A stretch of DNA of 64,000 nt from Paracoccus albicereus (GCF_024359525.1 NZ_JAKZEU010000002.1:1-64000); one strand, 5' to 3'. Positions 25,870 to 35,373 are shown, numbered from the stretch's first letter. The notes: a model not told the origin generated them from the letters alone. Translations and numbers: made by a program.

Positions 25870-26808
25870 TTGAACCCGAAACTGCCCGTTTTTCTGTCGC
25901 TTTCCGGATCGTCCTTCAATCAGGGGCTGATGTGGATGGGCCTCAGCATGGCCTCGTTCATCGCGATGTCGGTCGGTTCGCGTGAACTCGCCGCGACGCT
26001 GTCGATCCGGCAGGTGCTGTTCTTCCGGGCGTTGGTCGGGCTGTTCGTCATACTGGCGGTAGGCCGGTCCGTGTTCCCGGAAATCCCGGCGATGCGCAGG
26101 GTGCCGCTGCACCTGTTGCGCAACATCGTGCATTTTACCGCTCAATATTTCTGGACGGTTGGGGTGGTGCTGCTGCCCCTCGCGTCGGTCTTCGCGCTGG
26201 AATTTACCATGCCGATGTGGGTGACGCTGTTTGCTTGGATCCTGCTCGGCGAACGGATCAGCCGGGCACGCCTTCTGGCGACGGTGGGCGGATTTATTGG
26301 GGTTCTCGTCATCGTCAGGCCAGGTGTCGGCATGATCGATCCGGCCGCAGGGTTGGTGCTGATCGCGGCCGCTGGATACGGGTTGTCGCTGATCATGGTC
26401 AAGCGTCTGACACGGCAGTGCTCTCCAGGCGCGATCGTGGTGTGGATGATCCTGATCCAGCTTCCCCTTGGGCTGATCGCTGCAATGACCGATTGGCGGC
26501 CGGTCCAGGCAGGCGACATGCCGTGGATGATGCTTGCCGGCATCGGCGCGCTCAGTGCGCATTTTTGCCAGGCGCAGGCGCTGAAGCGGCTGGAAGCATC
26601 GGTGGTCATTCCGATCGACTTCCTTCGTGTGCCGATGGCGGCCGTCGTCGGCTACTATGCCTACGGCGAGGCGATCGACCTGTGGGTGTTTCTGGGAGGA
26701 GGCATCATCTTGCTGTCGAACCTTCAGGCCGTGCTGGCCGAACGCCACGGCAGATTGACCGGCGCACTGCCGGCGGAACCGTTGGTCGAAAAGGCAGACC
26801 GGCGGTGA
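25870..26808 (+). CDS. EamA/RhaT-type drug/metabolite transporter
   Basis: The 312-residue protein has ten predicted membrane helices in two EamA repeats (from FNQGLMWMGLSMASFIAMSV through FTMPMWVTLFAWILLGERIS to PIDFLRVPMAAVVGYYAYGE). The first-repeat signature before GER is intact, and the second repeat ends at VFLGGGIILLSNL. The start is uncertain: TTG 25870 extends the frame, while ATG 25930 would start within the first helix. The substrate is unknown; related proteins carry metabolites or quaternary compounds. Confidence 0.85.
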   Translation: MNPKLPVFLSLSGSSFNQGLMWMGLSMASFIAMSVGSRELAATLSIRQVLFFRALVGLFVILAVGRSVFPEIPAMRRVPLHLLRNIVHFTAQYFWTVGVVLLPLASVFALEFTMPMWVTLFAWILLGERISRARLLATVGGFIGVLVIVRPGVGMIDPAAGLVLIAAAGYGLSLIMVKRLTRQCSPGAIVVWMILIQLPLGLIAAMTDWRPVQAGDMPWMMLAGIGALSAHFCQAQALKRLEASVVIPIDFLRVPMAAVVGYYAYGEAIDLWVFLGGGIILLSNLQAVLAERHGRLTGALPAEPLVEKADRR

Positions 26809-27013
26809 TGCACGGACCGGATCGCACCGGATCGGATCGCACCGTGCGGCAGTAGAGGAAAGGCCTCCGGTGGCCAGATGGCTCGGAAATGCCGAATGGT
26901 CTGACGAGAACTCCACGAACAGCGCAATCCGGGCGCAGCCGCGAGGCCGCTCTTTGATTCTCGGTCGACGCGCGCTCGATGCCTCACCCGTTGATCGCGG
27001 CAAAGGCGGCTTC

Positions 27014-27729
27014 TTAGCGCCCCTCCGCTTCGGCTCGCCTTTGGAAACCGACACGGCTTACCAGGATCTCATCGGGAACGATCAATTGCGACAGGATGCC
27101 CTGAACCTCGCCGATAGACTTCTGCAAGGGCATGGCCGCCGCAACCTGCGATTGGCCGGGCGTCAGTTCCGTTGCGACGAGCGGCGGCGCGATCTCGCGG
27201 ACGCTGACTGGCGTGTCTCGCACCTGGTGGCGCAAGCCTTGCGTCCAGGAATGGATCGCGGCCTTCGTTGCGGGATAGACAGGATTGGCGGCCTTGGGCA
27301 CGAAGGCGAGCCCCGATGATACGGTGACGACCGCGGCTTGCGGTCTACCTCGCAGGTGCGGCAGCAGAGCCGCCGCGAGACGGATCGTGCCATCAGGTTG
27401 GTGGCAATGGTGCGCTCGGCCACGTCGAGCTGCACTGGCTCGGCCGTGTAGTCTTCCGCCTCCATGAGGCCGGCACTCAGTATCACCGTGTCGAGGTCGG
27501 GATGGTCGGCAATCACGCGGGCGGCGAAAGCGTTGAGCGCGTCACCGTCGGTGACATCGAGGGCGTAGCCCGTCATCGCCGGGTGATCGTCCAGCGCCGC
27601 CTGCAGGCTGTGCTGCTTGCGACCGGTGATGAGGATGCGGTTGCCCATTGCGTGCAGCGCGGCGGCAAGCGCAAGGCCGATGCCGGAATTGCCACCCGTG
27701 ATCAGGATGGTTCGATCGTGAAACGCCAT
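27014..27729 (-). pseudogene. Short-chain dehydrogenase (DltE-like SDR), frameshifted
   Basis: From ATG 27729 the frame has TILITGGNSGIGLALAAALH (NAD(P) glycine motif) and VILSAGLMEAEDY. It goes out of frame after IATNLMA, near 27390. One base further it resumes as GTIRLAAALLPHLRGRP, VVTVSSGLAF and VYPATKAAIHSWTQGLRHQ (catalytic S-YxxxK), ending at 27014. A single-base loss in a GG pair explains it. The gene diverges from the HxlR regulator at 27833, a common pairing. Confidence 0.85.
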
Positions 27730-27832
27730 GCTGGGCGTTCATTTCCAATAGCTGGTGCAACCATGCTCCGTCGGCTAACCATTCGAAAATAGGCACCCGG
27801 AATATTCATACTTACCACACGGAGAGTGAGGC

Positions 27833-28237
27833 ATGGGCGATTCGCTGCGACAGCAGCTCCGCGATCTCCCGCAGACCGATCCCTCGGTCGACCGTCTCGT
27901 GCGGGAGATCATCGGACGGGTCGCTGACAAATGGACGATGCTGCTGATCGAGATCCTCACGGAACGTAAATGCTGCAGGTTTGGAGAACTGGCTCGGGCC
28001 TGCGAGGGAATCAGCCAGAAGATGCTGACGCAGACGCTGCGGGCGATGGAGCGGGATGGATTTGTCACGCGAACGGTCTATCCGGTCGTCCCACCCAAGG
28101 TGGAGTATCGTCTGACCGAGCTCGGACTGAGCCTGAGTGAAGCCTTCTGCGGCGTGTGGCTCTGGGCCGAGGCAAATCGAGAACGCATAGACCGTGCCCG
28201 CTGTGATTATGCAGCGAGAGCAGCGCAGGAAAGCTAG
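27833..28237 (+). CDS. HxlR-family winged-helix regulator
   Basis: The 134-residue protein shows the HxlR core: IIGRVADKWTMLLIEILTER, FGELARACEGISQKMLTQTL and ERDGFVTRTVYPVVPPKVEY. These regulators respond to quinones, aldehydes or redox signals and typically control a divergent oxidoreductase. Here the divergent partner is the broken SDR, so its regulon may have been lost. GGAGAGTG precedes the ATG. Confidence 0.92.
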   Translation: MGDSLRQQLRDLPQTDPSVDRLVREIIGRVADKWTMLLIEILTERKCCRFGELARACEGISQKMLTQTLRAMERDGFVTRTVYPVVPPKVEYRLTELGLSLSEAFCGVWLWAEANRERIDRARCDYAARAAQES

Positions 28238-28351
28238 CGATACCGGGATGACGATCTAAGCCACGATGGAAGGTCGGATTATTCTGGGACCACGACATCT
28301 CTTGCTCGATCAGGGCAGGGGGCGCATATTTCCTGATGGGATGCAGGCAGC

Positions 28352-29242
28352 TTACCTCAAGAGAAACGCCGCGAGCTCTTCAGGCGCGCCGCTCGGGAAG
28401 GACCTCTTCAACTTATTCAGAAAAGCGGACACCCGCGAACTCAACAAGCGACGGGATGGATATAGCACCCAGAGCGCAATGTCGGGAGCGTCCGCGTCTC
28501 CCCAGAGGATCAGGTTTCCGGCCAGGAGGTCATGGCTGACGAGCGAGAGCGGCAAGCGGCCCGCGCCGATGCCGGCGCGGACCGCATCTCGGACCATGAC
28601 CAGCGAGGATAGGGACAGAACTGGATCGATTCTGAAGCTTTTTAACCCTTCGGAGGACCTCATCGACCAGTCGGACAGCTCCGCCTCGGTTCGCACGACG
28701 GCGGGGACCAAATCATTCTCTTCGGGTCGCGAATGTTCCGATGACGCAACGATGACCAGCCGATCACGCAAGAACGCGCGCCCGACGAGGCTTTCGTCCG
28801 GACCTGGGTTGACCCGAATGACGACGTCGAAGCCCTCCTCGATCATGTCTACCGGTCGGTCTTCGCTCGTCACCTCGAGGCGCACCTCCGGATATTCCTG
28901 CGCGAACTCTGCGGCGATCTTTCCCATCGCGATCTGGCAAAAGAGCAGTGGCGCGCTGACGCGCAGCCGGCCACGCGGCTTCTCGCCTCCCGAAGCGACG
29001 GCGGCGGTCGCCTCTTCCATTTCCAGAAGCAGCCGGCTTGTGCGCGCATAGAGGACGCGCCCTTCCTCGGTTAGTTTGAGCGACCGGCCGCCGCGTTCGA
29101 ACAACCGCGTCGATAAGGCTGTTTCGAGCTCCGAGACCCGGCGTGACAAGGTCGCCTTGGGCCGTCCGCTTTCACGAGCTGCGCGACCGAAGCCTTCATG
29201 GCGTGCCACGAGGGTGAAATCGGCAAGGGCGAGTAGATCCAT
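28352..29242 (-). CDS. LysR-family regulator
   Basis: The 296-residue intact protein has an N-terminal HTH (FTLVARHEGFGRAARESGRP, KATLSRRVSELE), a linker helix and the periplasmic-binding-like effector domain (DVVIRVNPGPDESLVGRAFL). It resembles the AaeR/CrgA-like branch that controls divergent oxidoreductases. The divergent DUF1857 and old-yellow-enzyme genes at 29568-31184 are its likely targets (inference from position). Confidence 0.88.
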   Translation of the reverse strand: MDLLALADFTLVARHEGFGRAARESGRPKATLSRRVSELETALSTRLFERGGRSLKLTEEGRVLYARTSRLLLEMEEATAAVASGGEKPRGRLRVSAPLLFCQIAMGKIAAEFAQEYPEVRLEVTSEDRPVDMIEEGFDVVIRVNPGPDESLVGRAFLRDRLVIVASSEHSRPEENDLVPAVVRTEAELSDWSMRSSEGLKSFRIDPVLSLSSLVMVRDAVRAGIGAGRLPLSLVSHDLLAGNLILWGDADAPDIALWVLYPSRRLLSSRVSAFLNKLKRSFPSGAPEELAAFLLR

Positions 29243-29567
29243 CGTTCCGTATCCGGTCAGGTTGAGCGCGCGTCAGTGTCTCAACAGTGGAACGGTGTGT
29301 CCATACTCGATGACTATTCGCATCCTGATGGATCGATACATTCCGTCTTACCGCAGCAACGAAGCCGCGGTTCGGCAGCGGAGATCTCCATGGCCAGTCC
29401 CGTCGATGGTTCAGCCGGGAAGATGAAACACACGATCGGAGAACAGCTCTTCAGCACGATGCAGACGTTTGTCCAGGCAGTGTGCGCGACCGAGATAAGG
29501 CCGCTGAACGCCGAAATTGCTGCCTTTCGCAACCCGGGCCGACAGGTCCAACAAAAGGATAAAGCCA
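29243..29567. other. Intergenic region between a LysR gene and a DUF1857/OYE pair
   Basis: This 325-bp gap should carry the divergent promoters. A plus-strand frame from ATG 29391 (MASPVDGSAGKMKHTIGEQL) has GGAG upstream, but it overlaps the DUF1857 gene out of frame and ends at 29674 in poor sequence. I treat it as unproven, perhaps a remnant. Confidence 0.35.
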
Positions 29568-30041
29568 ATGATCTATTCGACCGCCACCGTGCCGGTAAAC
29601 CCTCAGGGCGAAGTCACATTGACCCGCGAACAGGTCTGGGCCGGGCTCGTGCTGAAGGCGCGCGACGCCCGTGAGTTCCTGCCCGCTGGTCTTTGCACGC
29701 GTTGCGACGTGACCGAGGAGAGCCCCACCCACTTCGTCAGGGACGCCACCATTGGCGGGAAAGAGCTGCGCGAGATCATCACGCTTGAAGCGCTGCGCAA
29801 GGTCACCTTCTTCCAGGCCACCGGCCCGCGCGAGGGCGCCATAATCAATGAAATCGTCGAGGATGCCGAGCAAGCGCTTCAGCTGCGATTTTATTGCTAT
29901 CTCGGGCTGCGCGACCTGGCGCCTGACGGTCCTGAGGAGCGTGCCGAGCAGGCGCAGTTCGACAGCGAACAGGGTTATCGCGCCGCGCTCCTGTCCACCC
30001 TGCAGCGCACCCGCGCGCTTGTCGCCCAGGGACGGCTTTGA
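29568..30041 (+). CDS. DUF1857 (AtaL-like, SRPBCC fold) protein
   Basis: The 157-residue protein (MIYSTATVPVNPQGEVTLTR, then EQVWAGLVLKARDAREFLPA) matches the DUF1857 family of START/SRPBCC-like proteins, which are thought to bind small hydrophobic ligands. ATG 29568 has AAAGGA 8 nt upstream; an in-frame upstream start at 29517 lacks a site. It is followed after 45 bp by an old yellow enzyme gene, so the pair probably acts on the same electrophilic substrate. Confidence 0.8.
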   Translation: MIYSTATVPVNPQGEVTLTREQVWAGLVLKARDAREFLPAGLCTRCDVTEESPTHFVRDATIGGKELREIITLEALRKVTFFQATGPREGAIINEIVEDAEQALQLRFYCYLGLRDLAPDGPEERAEQAQFDSEQGYRAALLSTLQRTRALVAQGRL

Positions 30042-30086
30042 TGCCGTCATGCTCAACAACTGAGGAATGAAGAAAGGACTAAGCCC

Positions 30087-31184
30087 ATGAAGGCTCTTTG
30101 GACACCGATCAAGCTCGGCGGGTTCACGCTTCCGCACCGCCTTGCCATGGCGCCGATGACCCGCAGTCGCGCGAGGGCGGACGGCACGCCGAGCGATCTC
30201 GCCGCGCTCTATTACGCACAACGTGCGTCGATGGGCCTTCTCATCACGGAAGGCACGCAGCCCTCCGATGACGGTCAAGGCTACATGGCGACACCGGGGA
30301 TCTACACCGACGATCATGTGGAGAAATGGCGCAAGGTCGCAACTGCCGTCAATGATGCCGGCGGTCACCTCTTCATCCAGCTCATGCATGTCGGTCGACG
30401 CTCGCATCCCGACAATACGCCGCGTCATCGCCAGCCCGTCGCCCCCTCGGCAATCCCAGCAGGCGAAGAGATGTTCACGGCGGCCGGGATGCAGACAGTT
30501 CCAACGCCGCGCGCCCTGACAACCGATGAGGTCGCCCAGACTGTCAAAGATTTCGTCCACGCCGCGAAATGCGCCATGGACGCGGGGGCCGACGGCGTCG
30601 AGATCCACGGCGCCAACGGCTATCTCGTTCATCAGTTCCTGGCGCCTGACGCCAACCAGCGGACGGACAGATATGGCGGAGCGATGGAGAACCGGGCGCG
30701 GTTCGCACTCGACGTTACGCGAGCGGTGGCGGATGCCATCGGGGCAGACAGAACCGCGATTCGTCTCTCTCCCGGCGTTCCGACAGGCGGCATCGCCGAA
30801 GGGGATCAGAACGACGATCTCTATCGCTATCTGGCCTCGGAACTGAATGGGATCGGCCTTGCCTATCTGCATATTCTTTCGATCGGAAACGAGGCACTGC
30901 TTGGCGATATCCGCCGAAATTTCGATGGGGTTCTAATCTTGAACCGACCTGGCCGTCCACGCGACCAGATTGGCAACGACATCGATGCCGGCCTCGCCGA
31001 TATCGAGGCGCTCGGGGTGATGGCGCTGGCCAATCCGGATCTGCCATATCGGCTGAAGACCGGCGCGGCTTTGAACGATGCCCGCAAGGATCTGTTCTAC
31101 GCTGGTGGCGGCGCTGAAGGTTACACCGACTATCCCGCGCTACCTCGAGATCGACCTTCAGGCACGATTTTCTGCAGGAAATAG
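30087..31184 (+). CDS. Old yellow enzyme family alkene reductase (NemA-like)
   Basis: The 365-residue FMN TIM barrel reduces activated C=C bonds (enones, nitroesters) with NAD(P)H. Seen are LAMAPMTRSRARADGTPSDL, the GTQPSDDGQGY region, the QLMHVGRRSHPD active-site loop, the HGANGYLVHQFLAPDANQRT signature with substrate-binding His, RYGGAMENR, and the phosphate-binding ANPDLPYRLK. Length and motifs are complete. It is preceded by a DUF1857 gene and is probably regulated by the divergent LysR at 28352. Confidence 0.93.
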   Translation: MKALWTPIKLGGFTLPHRLAMAPMTRSRARADGTPSDLAALYYAQRASMGLLITEGTQPSDDGQGYMATPGIYTDDHVEKWRKVATAVNDAGGHLFIQLMHVGRRSHPDNTPRHRQPVAPSAIPAGEEMFTAAGMQTVPTPRALTTDEVAQTVKDFVHAAKCAMDAGADGVEIHGANGYLVHQFLAPDANQRTDRYGGAMENRARFALDVTRAVADAIGADRTAIRLSPGVPTGGIAEGDQNDDLYRYLASELNGIGLAYLHILSIGNEALLGDIRRNFDGVLILNRPGRPRDQIGNDIDAGLADIEALGVMALANPDLPYRLKTGAALNDARKDLFYAGGGAEGYTDYPALPRDRPSGTIFCRK

Positions 31185-31554
31185 CGCTCGCTGAGCGGCG
31201 GCAGGCCGGGATAACTCGCTGAAAGTATTAACCTAAAGGTGTATGATTGACCGAACAGTCACTATCCCAAAGGACAGGGTGACATTCGGTCTCGAGAGGT
31301 TCAGATAGGCGTCACCGGGCGGCAGTTGTTTTGTTGTCGTGTGACGTAGTGAGTTAGTTGGTTGCCGTTTTAAGTGGTGGCCGCCCGGTCTACCCTCGAT
31401 CCTCGATCGCAAGCTGCCGACCTTGCGGTCCGGGAGCTGCACGAGACGTTCTGAACGGCCCCGGGCGCTCGGGGTGATGCCAGACTGCCCATCACGGCCA
31501 GAACGCGCTCTTCCCGGACAGCACCATCTGGCGGCACTTGAGCGCACTTAGGGG
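31185..31554. other. Intergenic, no gene recognised
   Basis: The sequence after the OYE stop is somewhat AT-richer (TATTAACCTAAAGGTGTATG region) and carries no supported ORF. It grades into the permease remnant that follows. Confidence 0.4.
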
Positions 31555-31768
31555 GCGATTGCGAAAGGTCCATTGGCCTTATGATCGCTCCGGATAGCGT
31601 ATAGATTTTTGCAAACAGAAGTCTTGCAGCGACGCCGGGCAGGATAGGGTGGCCGGCCACCCGAATTCGACAAAGATTGTGGACTAAGCCAGGCCCCATC
31701 ACGTGAGCGAATCCAAGCCAGCCGGACCTACTGCGCATCAACGTGTCGAAGAAGGCGGTGGCGCCACC
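31555..31768 (-). pseudogene. Decayed fragment of a ThiX-type ABC permease
   Basis: The minus-strand frame reads ATAFFDTLMRSRSGWLGFAH and VMGPGLVHNLCRIRV, then ARLLFAKIYTLSGAIIRP. This aligns block for block with the intact permease at 862-1596 (SAFFDALMRTPRPWVELAHV, MGARPSRILWRVQV, GLRLAAVYAPIGAIIGEW). Only about 70 residues around the EAA coupling loop remain, with no start or ends. It lies immediately beyond the 3' end of the LysR gene at 31800. Confidence 0.72.
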
Positions 31769-31799
31769 GCTGCACCCCTTTCGACACATCATGTTAGGC

Positions 31800-32726
31800 T
31801 CAACGCGCAGAGCCCAAGCAATCAGCTGAAGCTCGTTTTCCCTCGCGGCGCAGATAATCCAGAAACAGGGTAAAGGCACGGGTCGGCTGGCGCCGGCTCG
31901 AATAGAATGCGTGATATCCCGCAAAAGGAGGATTCCAGTCGGCGAGGACTTCGACAAGGCGGCCGCTCTTCAAGGCTGGAGCGGCCAGGTCTTCAAGCAT
32001 GTAGGCGAAACCCATCCCCGCGCACGCCGCCTCGACAAGCGCGGCTGCGTCGTTGACGATCACCGCCGGAGAGATCTTCACCGTTTCCACCTGGTCGTCT
32101 TTCTCGAACGTCCAGGGCGACAACACACCGCCGGCGTTCCGGTAGCAGATGAGCCGGTGCGACGAGAGATCACGTGGAATGCGAGGCGCCGGGTGGCCTT
32201 CCAGATAGTCGGGGGCCACCACGACGATGGCCCTCATATCCGGTCCCACAGGCACCGCGACCATGTCCATTTCGAGGTCCTCCCGAAGCCGGATCCCGAT
32301 GTCGAAGCGTTCGGCCACGATGTCCACGTGCCGGTTCTCCACGCACAGTTCTCCCTCAATTTCGGGATGGCATGAAAGCAGCCGCGAGAAGGCAGGCCAA
32401 ACCAGCGTGTCAGCGGCGTGCTTGCCGCAGGTCACCCGCAGTCGCCCTCCTGGTTGCTCGCGAAGCTTTTCCAAATCTTCGATCTCGGCGTCGACCTCGG
32501 CAATGACGGGTGAGAGCGTATCCAGCAGCCTTTCACCTGCAGCCGTCGGCGCAAGGCTGCGTGTCGAACGCGACAAAAGCCTGAGACCCAACTCGGTTTC
32601 GAGCCGCTTCACGGTTTGGCTCACCGCGGACTGCGTCACACCCAGGCTCTGCGCGGCGGCGGTAAAGCTTCGCGCGGCTGCGACACGATGAAAGACGACG
32701 AGATCGGAAAACCGACGGGGGTCCAT
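31800..32726 (-). CDS. LysR-family regulator
   Basis: The 308-residue intact regulator has an HTH (FHRVAAARSFTAAAQSLGVT, QSAVSQTVKRLE) and a complete effector domain (FDIGIRLREDLEMDMVAVPV, then MGFAYMLEDLAAPALKSGRL). It diverges from an SDR gene 98 bp away, the usual arrangement of a LysR regulator and its target. The C-terminal tail is slightly long. Confidence 0.9.
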   Translation of the reverse strand: MDPRRFSDLVVFHRVAAARSFTAAAQSLGVTQSAVSQTVKRLETELGLRLLSRSTRSLAPTAAGERLLDTLSPVIAEVDAEIEDLEKLREQPGGRLRVTCGKHAADTLVWPAFSRLLSCHPEIEGELCVENRHVDIVAERFDIGIRLREDLEMDMVAVPVGPDMRAIVVVAPDYLEGHPAPRIPRDLSSHRLICYRNAGGVLSPWTFEKDDQVETVKISPAVIVNDAAALVEAACAGMGFAYMLEDLAAPALKSGRLVEVLADWNPPFAGYHAFYSSRRQPTRAFTLFLDYLRREGKRASADCLGSAR

Positions 32727-32824
32727 CTATTAATCATACTACTGGGCGCAACAATCCTCCACACGCTACTAGATGCCTCCGTAGATGAGCTAATACATCA
32801 TCAAACAATAGCTCGGAGCTGAGG

Positions 32825-33643
32825 ATGATGAGAAAAGTATGGTTCATAACCGGAGCCGGCAAGGGTCTGGGTCGTCTGATCGCGGGCGAAGCATTGGCTG
32901 CTGGTGACACGGTGGTGGCCACGGGCAGGAGTATCGAGACACTGGAGCGCGATCTCTCTGCGCAAGATGGCAGGCTGCTGGTGCTGCCACTGGACGTGAC
33001 GGACTTACAGGCGGCACAGGATGCTCATGAAGTCGCTATCAAAGCGTTCGGAAGAATTGACGTCTTGGTCAACAACGCTGGCCGGGCGCAGCTCGGTTGG
33101 TTCGAGACGATCTCGGACGCTGACGTGCGCCGCCAATTTGAAATCAACCTCTTCGGTGCGATGAATGTCGCACGAACTGTCTTGCCCTCGATGCGGCGTC
33201 AGAGATCAGGTCTCATCGTCACCATCTCATCGGTGAACGGTCTCGTCGCCAATCCGGGCGGGTCGGTCTACTCCGCATCCAAGTTTGCGCTGGAGGGTTG
33301 GATGGAGGGCCTCGCTGCAGAGATCGCACCCTTGGGGATCAGATCGCTCATTGTAGAGCCGGGCATGATGCGGACGAACTTTCTCGACCCGTCCACAGCA
33401 CGGCAGGGCAATCTGCGTATCGAGGATTACGACGAGGCCGTTGCGGAATTCCGCCAGTTCATTGCCGAGGCGAATGGTATGCAGGAAAACAACCCCGCCA
33501 CGCTCGCCTCCCTGATCGTGGCCGAGGCTTCAGCCGAGAACCCTGCTCGACGTTTGCTGTTCGGCGCCGATGCGCACGAGTGGGCGCGCGGCAAGTGCCG
33601 ACAGCTCTCGTCAGAGATCGAAGCGTCTGCCGCTCGCCACTGA
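32825..33643 (+). CDS. Short-chain dehydrogenase/reductase
   Basis: The 272-residue classical SDR has the NAD(P) motif TGAGKGLG, NNAG at the central strand, and the catalytic set with S in TISSVNGLV and YSASK. The post-catalytic IVEPGMMRTNF is intact. ATG 32825 and 32828 are both possible. Its substrate is unknown. The divergent LysR at 31800-32726 is the likely regulator. Confidence 0.9.
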   Translation: MMRKVWFITGAGKGLGRLIAGEALAAGDTVVATGRSIETLERDLSAQDGRLLVLPLDVTDLQAAQDAHEVAIKAFGRIDVLVNNAGRAQLGWFETISDADVRRQFEINLFGAMNVARTVLPSMRRQRSGLIVTISSVNGLVANPGGSVYSASKFALEGWMEGLAAEIAPLGIRSLIVEPGMMRTNFLDPSTARQGNLRIEDYDEAVAEFRQFIAEANGMQENNPATLASLIVAEASAENPARRLLFGADAHEWARGKCRQLSSEIEASAARH

Positions 33644-33787
33644 GAGACCGATTGCTTTGAAGTCTTATAGGCACGACGCAAGTGGGAGAGGACGCGATGG
33701 GAACTCCACGCCCAGGTCATGCTCCATCTCGAGCACGCTGTGCCTCATAGCCTGTCGGTAACGAAATTCGAAACCTCAGTCTGTGGC

Positions 33788-34012
33788 TCACCGTGGGAAC
33801 AGAAGGATGTTCTCACCGCGACCAAAATTTTTTCGCGCGAAATCTTCTTCAATCGCCTTGATCATGATGTCGTGCACGGGCGTATCGTCACCCGCTTTCC
33901 CCCGTTGCAAGCGAAGTTCCTCAATCAGTCTCTCGGTTCCGATCACCTTCAGACAGATCCCAACCAGTAAGCTGATAATCTGCTCAAGCTCGCCGTCGTG
34001 TTTTTCAGCCAA
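33788..34012 (-). CDS. Small hypothetical protein following an RHH gene
   Basis: The 74-residue ORF (MAEKHDGELEQIISLLVGIC and on to the end GRGENILLFPR) starts 6 bp after the stop of a ribbon-helix-helix gene, so the two are probably translated together. It is predicted mostly helical and acidic-basic mixed, without membrane segments. The pair has the size and order of a toxin-antitoxin or plasmid-control module, but I do not recognise a toxin fold. Confidence 0.5.
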   Translation of the reverse strand: MAEKHDGELEQIISLLVGICLKVIGTERLIEELRLQRGKAGDDTPVHDIMIKAIEEDFARKNFGRGENILLFPR

Positions 34013-34018
34013 TGTAGT

Positions 34019-34192
34019 CTATGTCCTTCGTTCATCAATCAGACGCCGGATCATCTCGGGACGCGATGGCACCGGCTCATGTTTCGCTCGCTCGCGGTCG
34101 AGCCATTCCAGTGTGGAGCGCGGCAGTCGAACGGTGACGGCCTCCGTGTCGACCGGCGGTCTGCCAATGCGTCGCGTCAGACGTTTCACCAT
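34019..34192 (-). CDS. Ribbon-helix-helix DNA-binding protein
   Basis: ATG 34192 gives 57 residues: MVKRLTRRIGRPPVDTEAVT, then VRLPRSTLEWLDRERAKHEP and SRPEMIRRLIDE. The beta strand (AVTVRLP) and two helices with the SRPEMIRRLI turn form an RHH/CopG-like fold. An AGGAG lies 11 nt upstream. The longer in-frame ORF to 34468 is low-quality and is probably not translated. The region from there to 34712 shows nothing else I recognise. Confidence 0.65.
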   Translation of the reverse strand: MVKRLTRRIGRPPVDTEAVTVRLPRSTLEWLDRERAKHEPVPSRPEMIRRLIDERRT

Positions 34193-34712
34193 CAGAATGA
34201 CCAGCTCCTGCTGACTTTCTGACGGCAGAAAGCGAATGGGCTGACAAGGCGCTTCCGCACCTCGCCAGCTTGAGCCAAGACCGCCCAGAGGGAGAGCGGT
34301 GACTGGCTGCAGGCACGCATACCAGCTGAGGGCCGGTGTGTGAACGGAAGGTCGGCACTGCCGCAACGCGGAGTGGTTCGCCTCGAAGCGCTGTTGCAAC
34401 ATCCGCAAGACGTCTCGCCGCTTACGCTTGCGCTTACGAGCAGGCGAGGGTGCGCTGCTCTTGCCCATGACGTGAAGCCCTAGCAGCCGGCGAGATTCTC
34501 ACGCTCCGACTCTTCGAGAAAGGTGCGCCGCCGCATAATGCGGGCACACGCACCAACAATTTGTTGAGTTGATCGACCGGGCCTCATGATCTACCCAGGG
34601 TTGATCTCCATCCAATGTGCCGGCTTCAGGCTGAACCGCTTCGGTCGAGCGATGGAATTTTGCCACCCCATATTTAGCGGCTATCTCGTCGCACCAACCA
34701 GGAGCGATCAGA

Positions 34713-35195
34713 ATGCCACATACTCTTCCATCCAGGCTCAAGGCCATTCTGGCCGACGCCGAGACCAGGGCCGACATTGATGGCTTCCTCGAGGGCGCCC
34801 GGCAGGAACTCGGGATGGATATCGCCTATCTTTCAGAGATCGTCGACAATTATCTGGTTTTTCGGGCCGTCAGGTCGCCCGGGTTCGAGAGCGTGATCCA
34901 GACCAGTAATTCACTCGATCTGAAGGAAACCTACTGCAAATATGTTCTTGATGGCAGCTTGCCTCCGCTGATCGTCGATACGGCCACCCACCAGATCGCG
35001 ATCGATCTGCCGGTGACCCAGATGATCCCCATCCGAAGCCATGTAAGTGTTCCCCTGACACTGGTCGACGGAAGTGTCTTCGGGATGGTCTGCTGTCTGG
35101 CGCGAGACGTTCGCGCCGACTTGCCAGAGGATTCGCCCGCACGTCTGAGCGATTATGCGAGGAAGATCGCGTTGCGGCTGGCCCAGGACGATTGA
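34713..35195 (+). CDS. Stand-alone GAF-domain protein
   Basis: The 160-residue protein consists of one GAF domain (GARQELGMDIAYLSEIVDNY, SHVSVPLTLVDGSVFGMVCC). These domains bind cyclic nucleotides, tetrapyrroles or other small ligands. The usual N-terminal GAF of EAL/GGDEF proteins looks like this, but no output domain follows: the stop at 35195 is followed by unrelated sequence. It may be a single-domain sensor or a fragment of a larger protein. AGGAGCG precedes the ATG. Confidence 0.75.
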   Translation: MPHTLPSRLKAILADAETRADIDGFLEGARQELGMDIAYLSEIVDNYLVFRAVRSPGFESVIQTSNSLDLKETYCKYVLDGSLPPLIVDTATHQIAIDLPVTQMIPIRSHVSVPLTLVDGSVFGMVCCLARDVRADLPEDSPARLSDYARKIALRLAQDD

Positions 35196-35373
35196 AGCGG
35201 GCAAGGCTTCAGACAACCTGATTGCGCGACTCTTGACCAGGAGCCTGTGGGGAAGCGCATCGCTCCGGTCCGCTGACCTTGCCGTCCTGTCAATGAAAAT
35301 GAGCATCGCGAGCTGCGTAGGAACTTCACCACGGCGTCACTGGATTTGCGGCCTGCCGGTCGGCACATCCACA

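Noticed and set aside
25792..27054. 420-codon minus-strand ORF opposite the EamA transporter
   Set aside because: It is an antisense shadow with heavily skewed His/Arg/Gln composition; the plus-strand transporter is clearly the real gene.
29391..29674. ORF starting MASPVDGSAGKMKHTIGEQL
   Set aside because: It overlaps the DUF1857 gene out of frame by more than 100 bp and ends in low-quality sequence; kept only as a possible remnant.
29451..30872. 473-codon minus-strand ORF opposite DUF1857 and the old yellow enzyme
   Set aside because: It is a shadow: both plus-strand genes have full family motifs and ribosome sites, while this frame has none.
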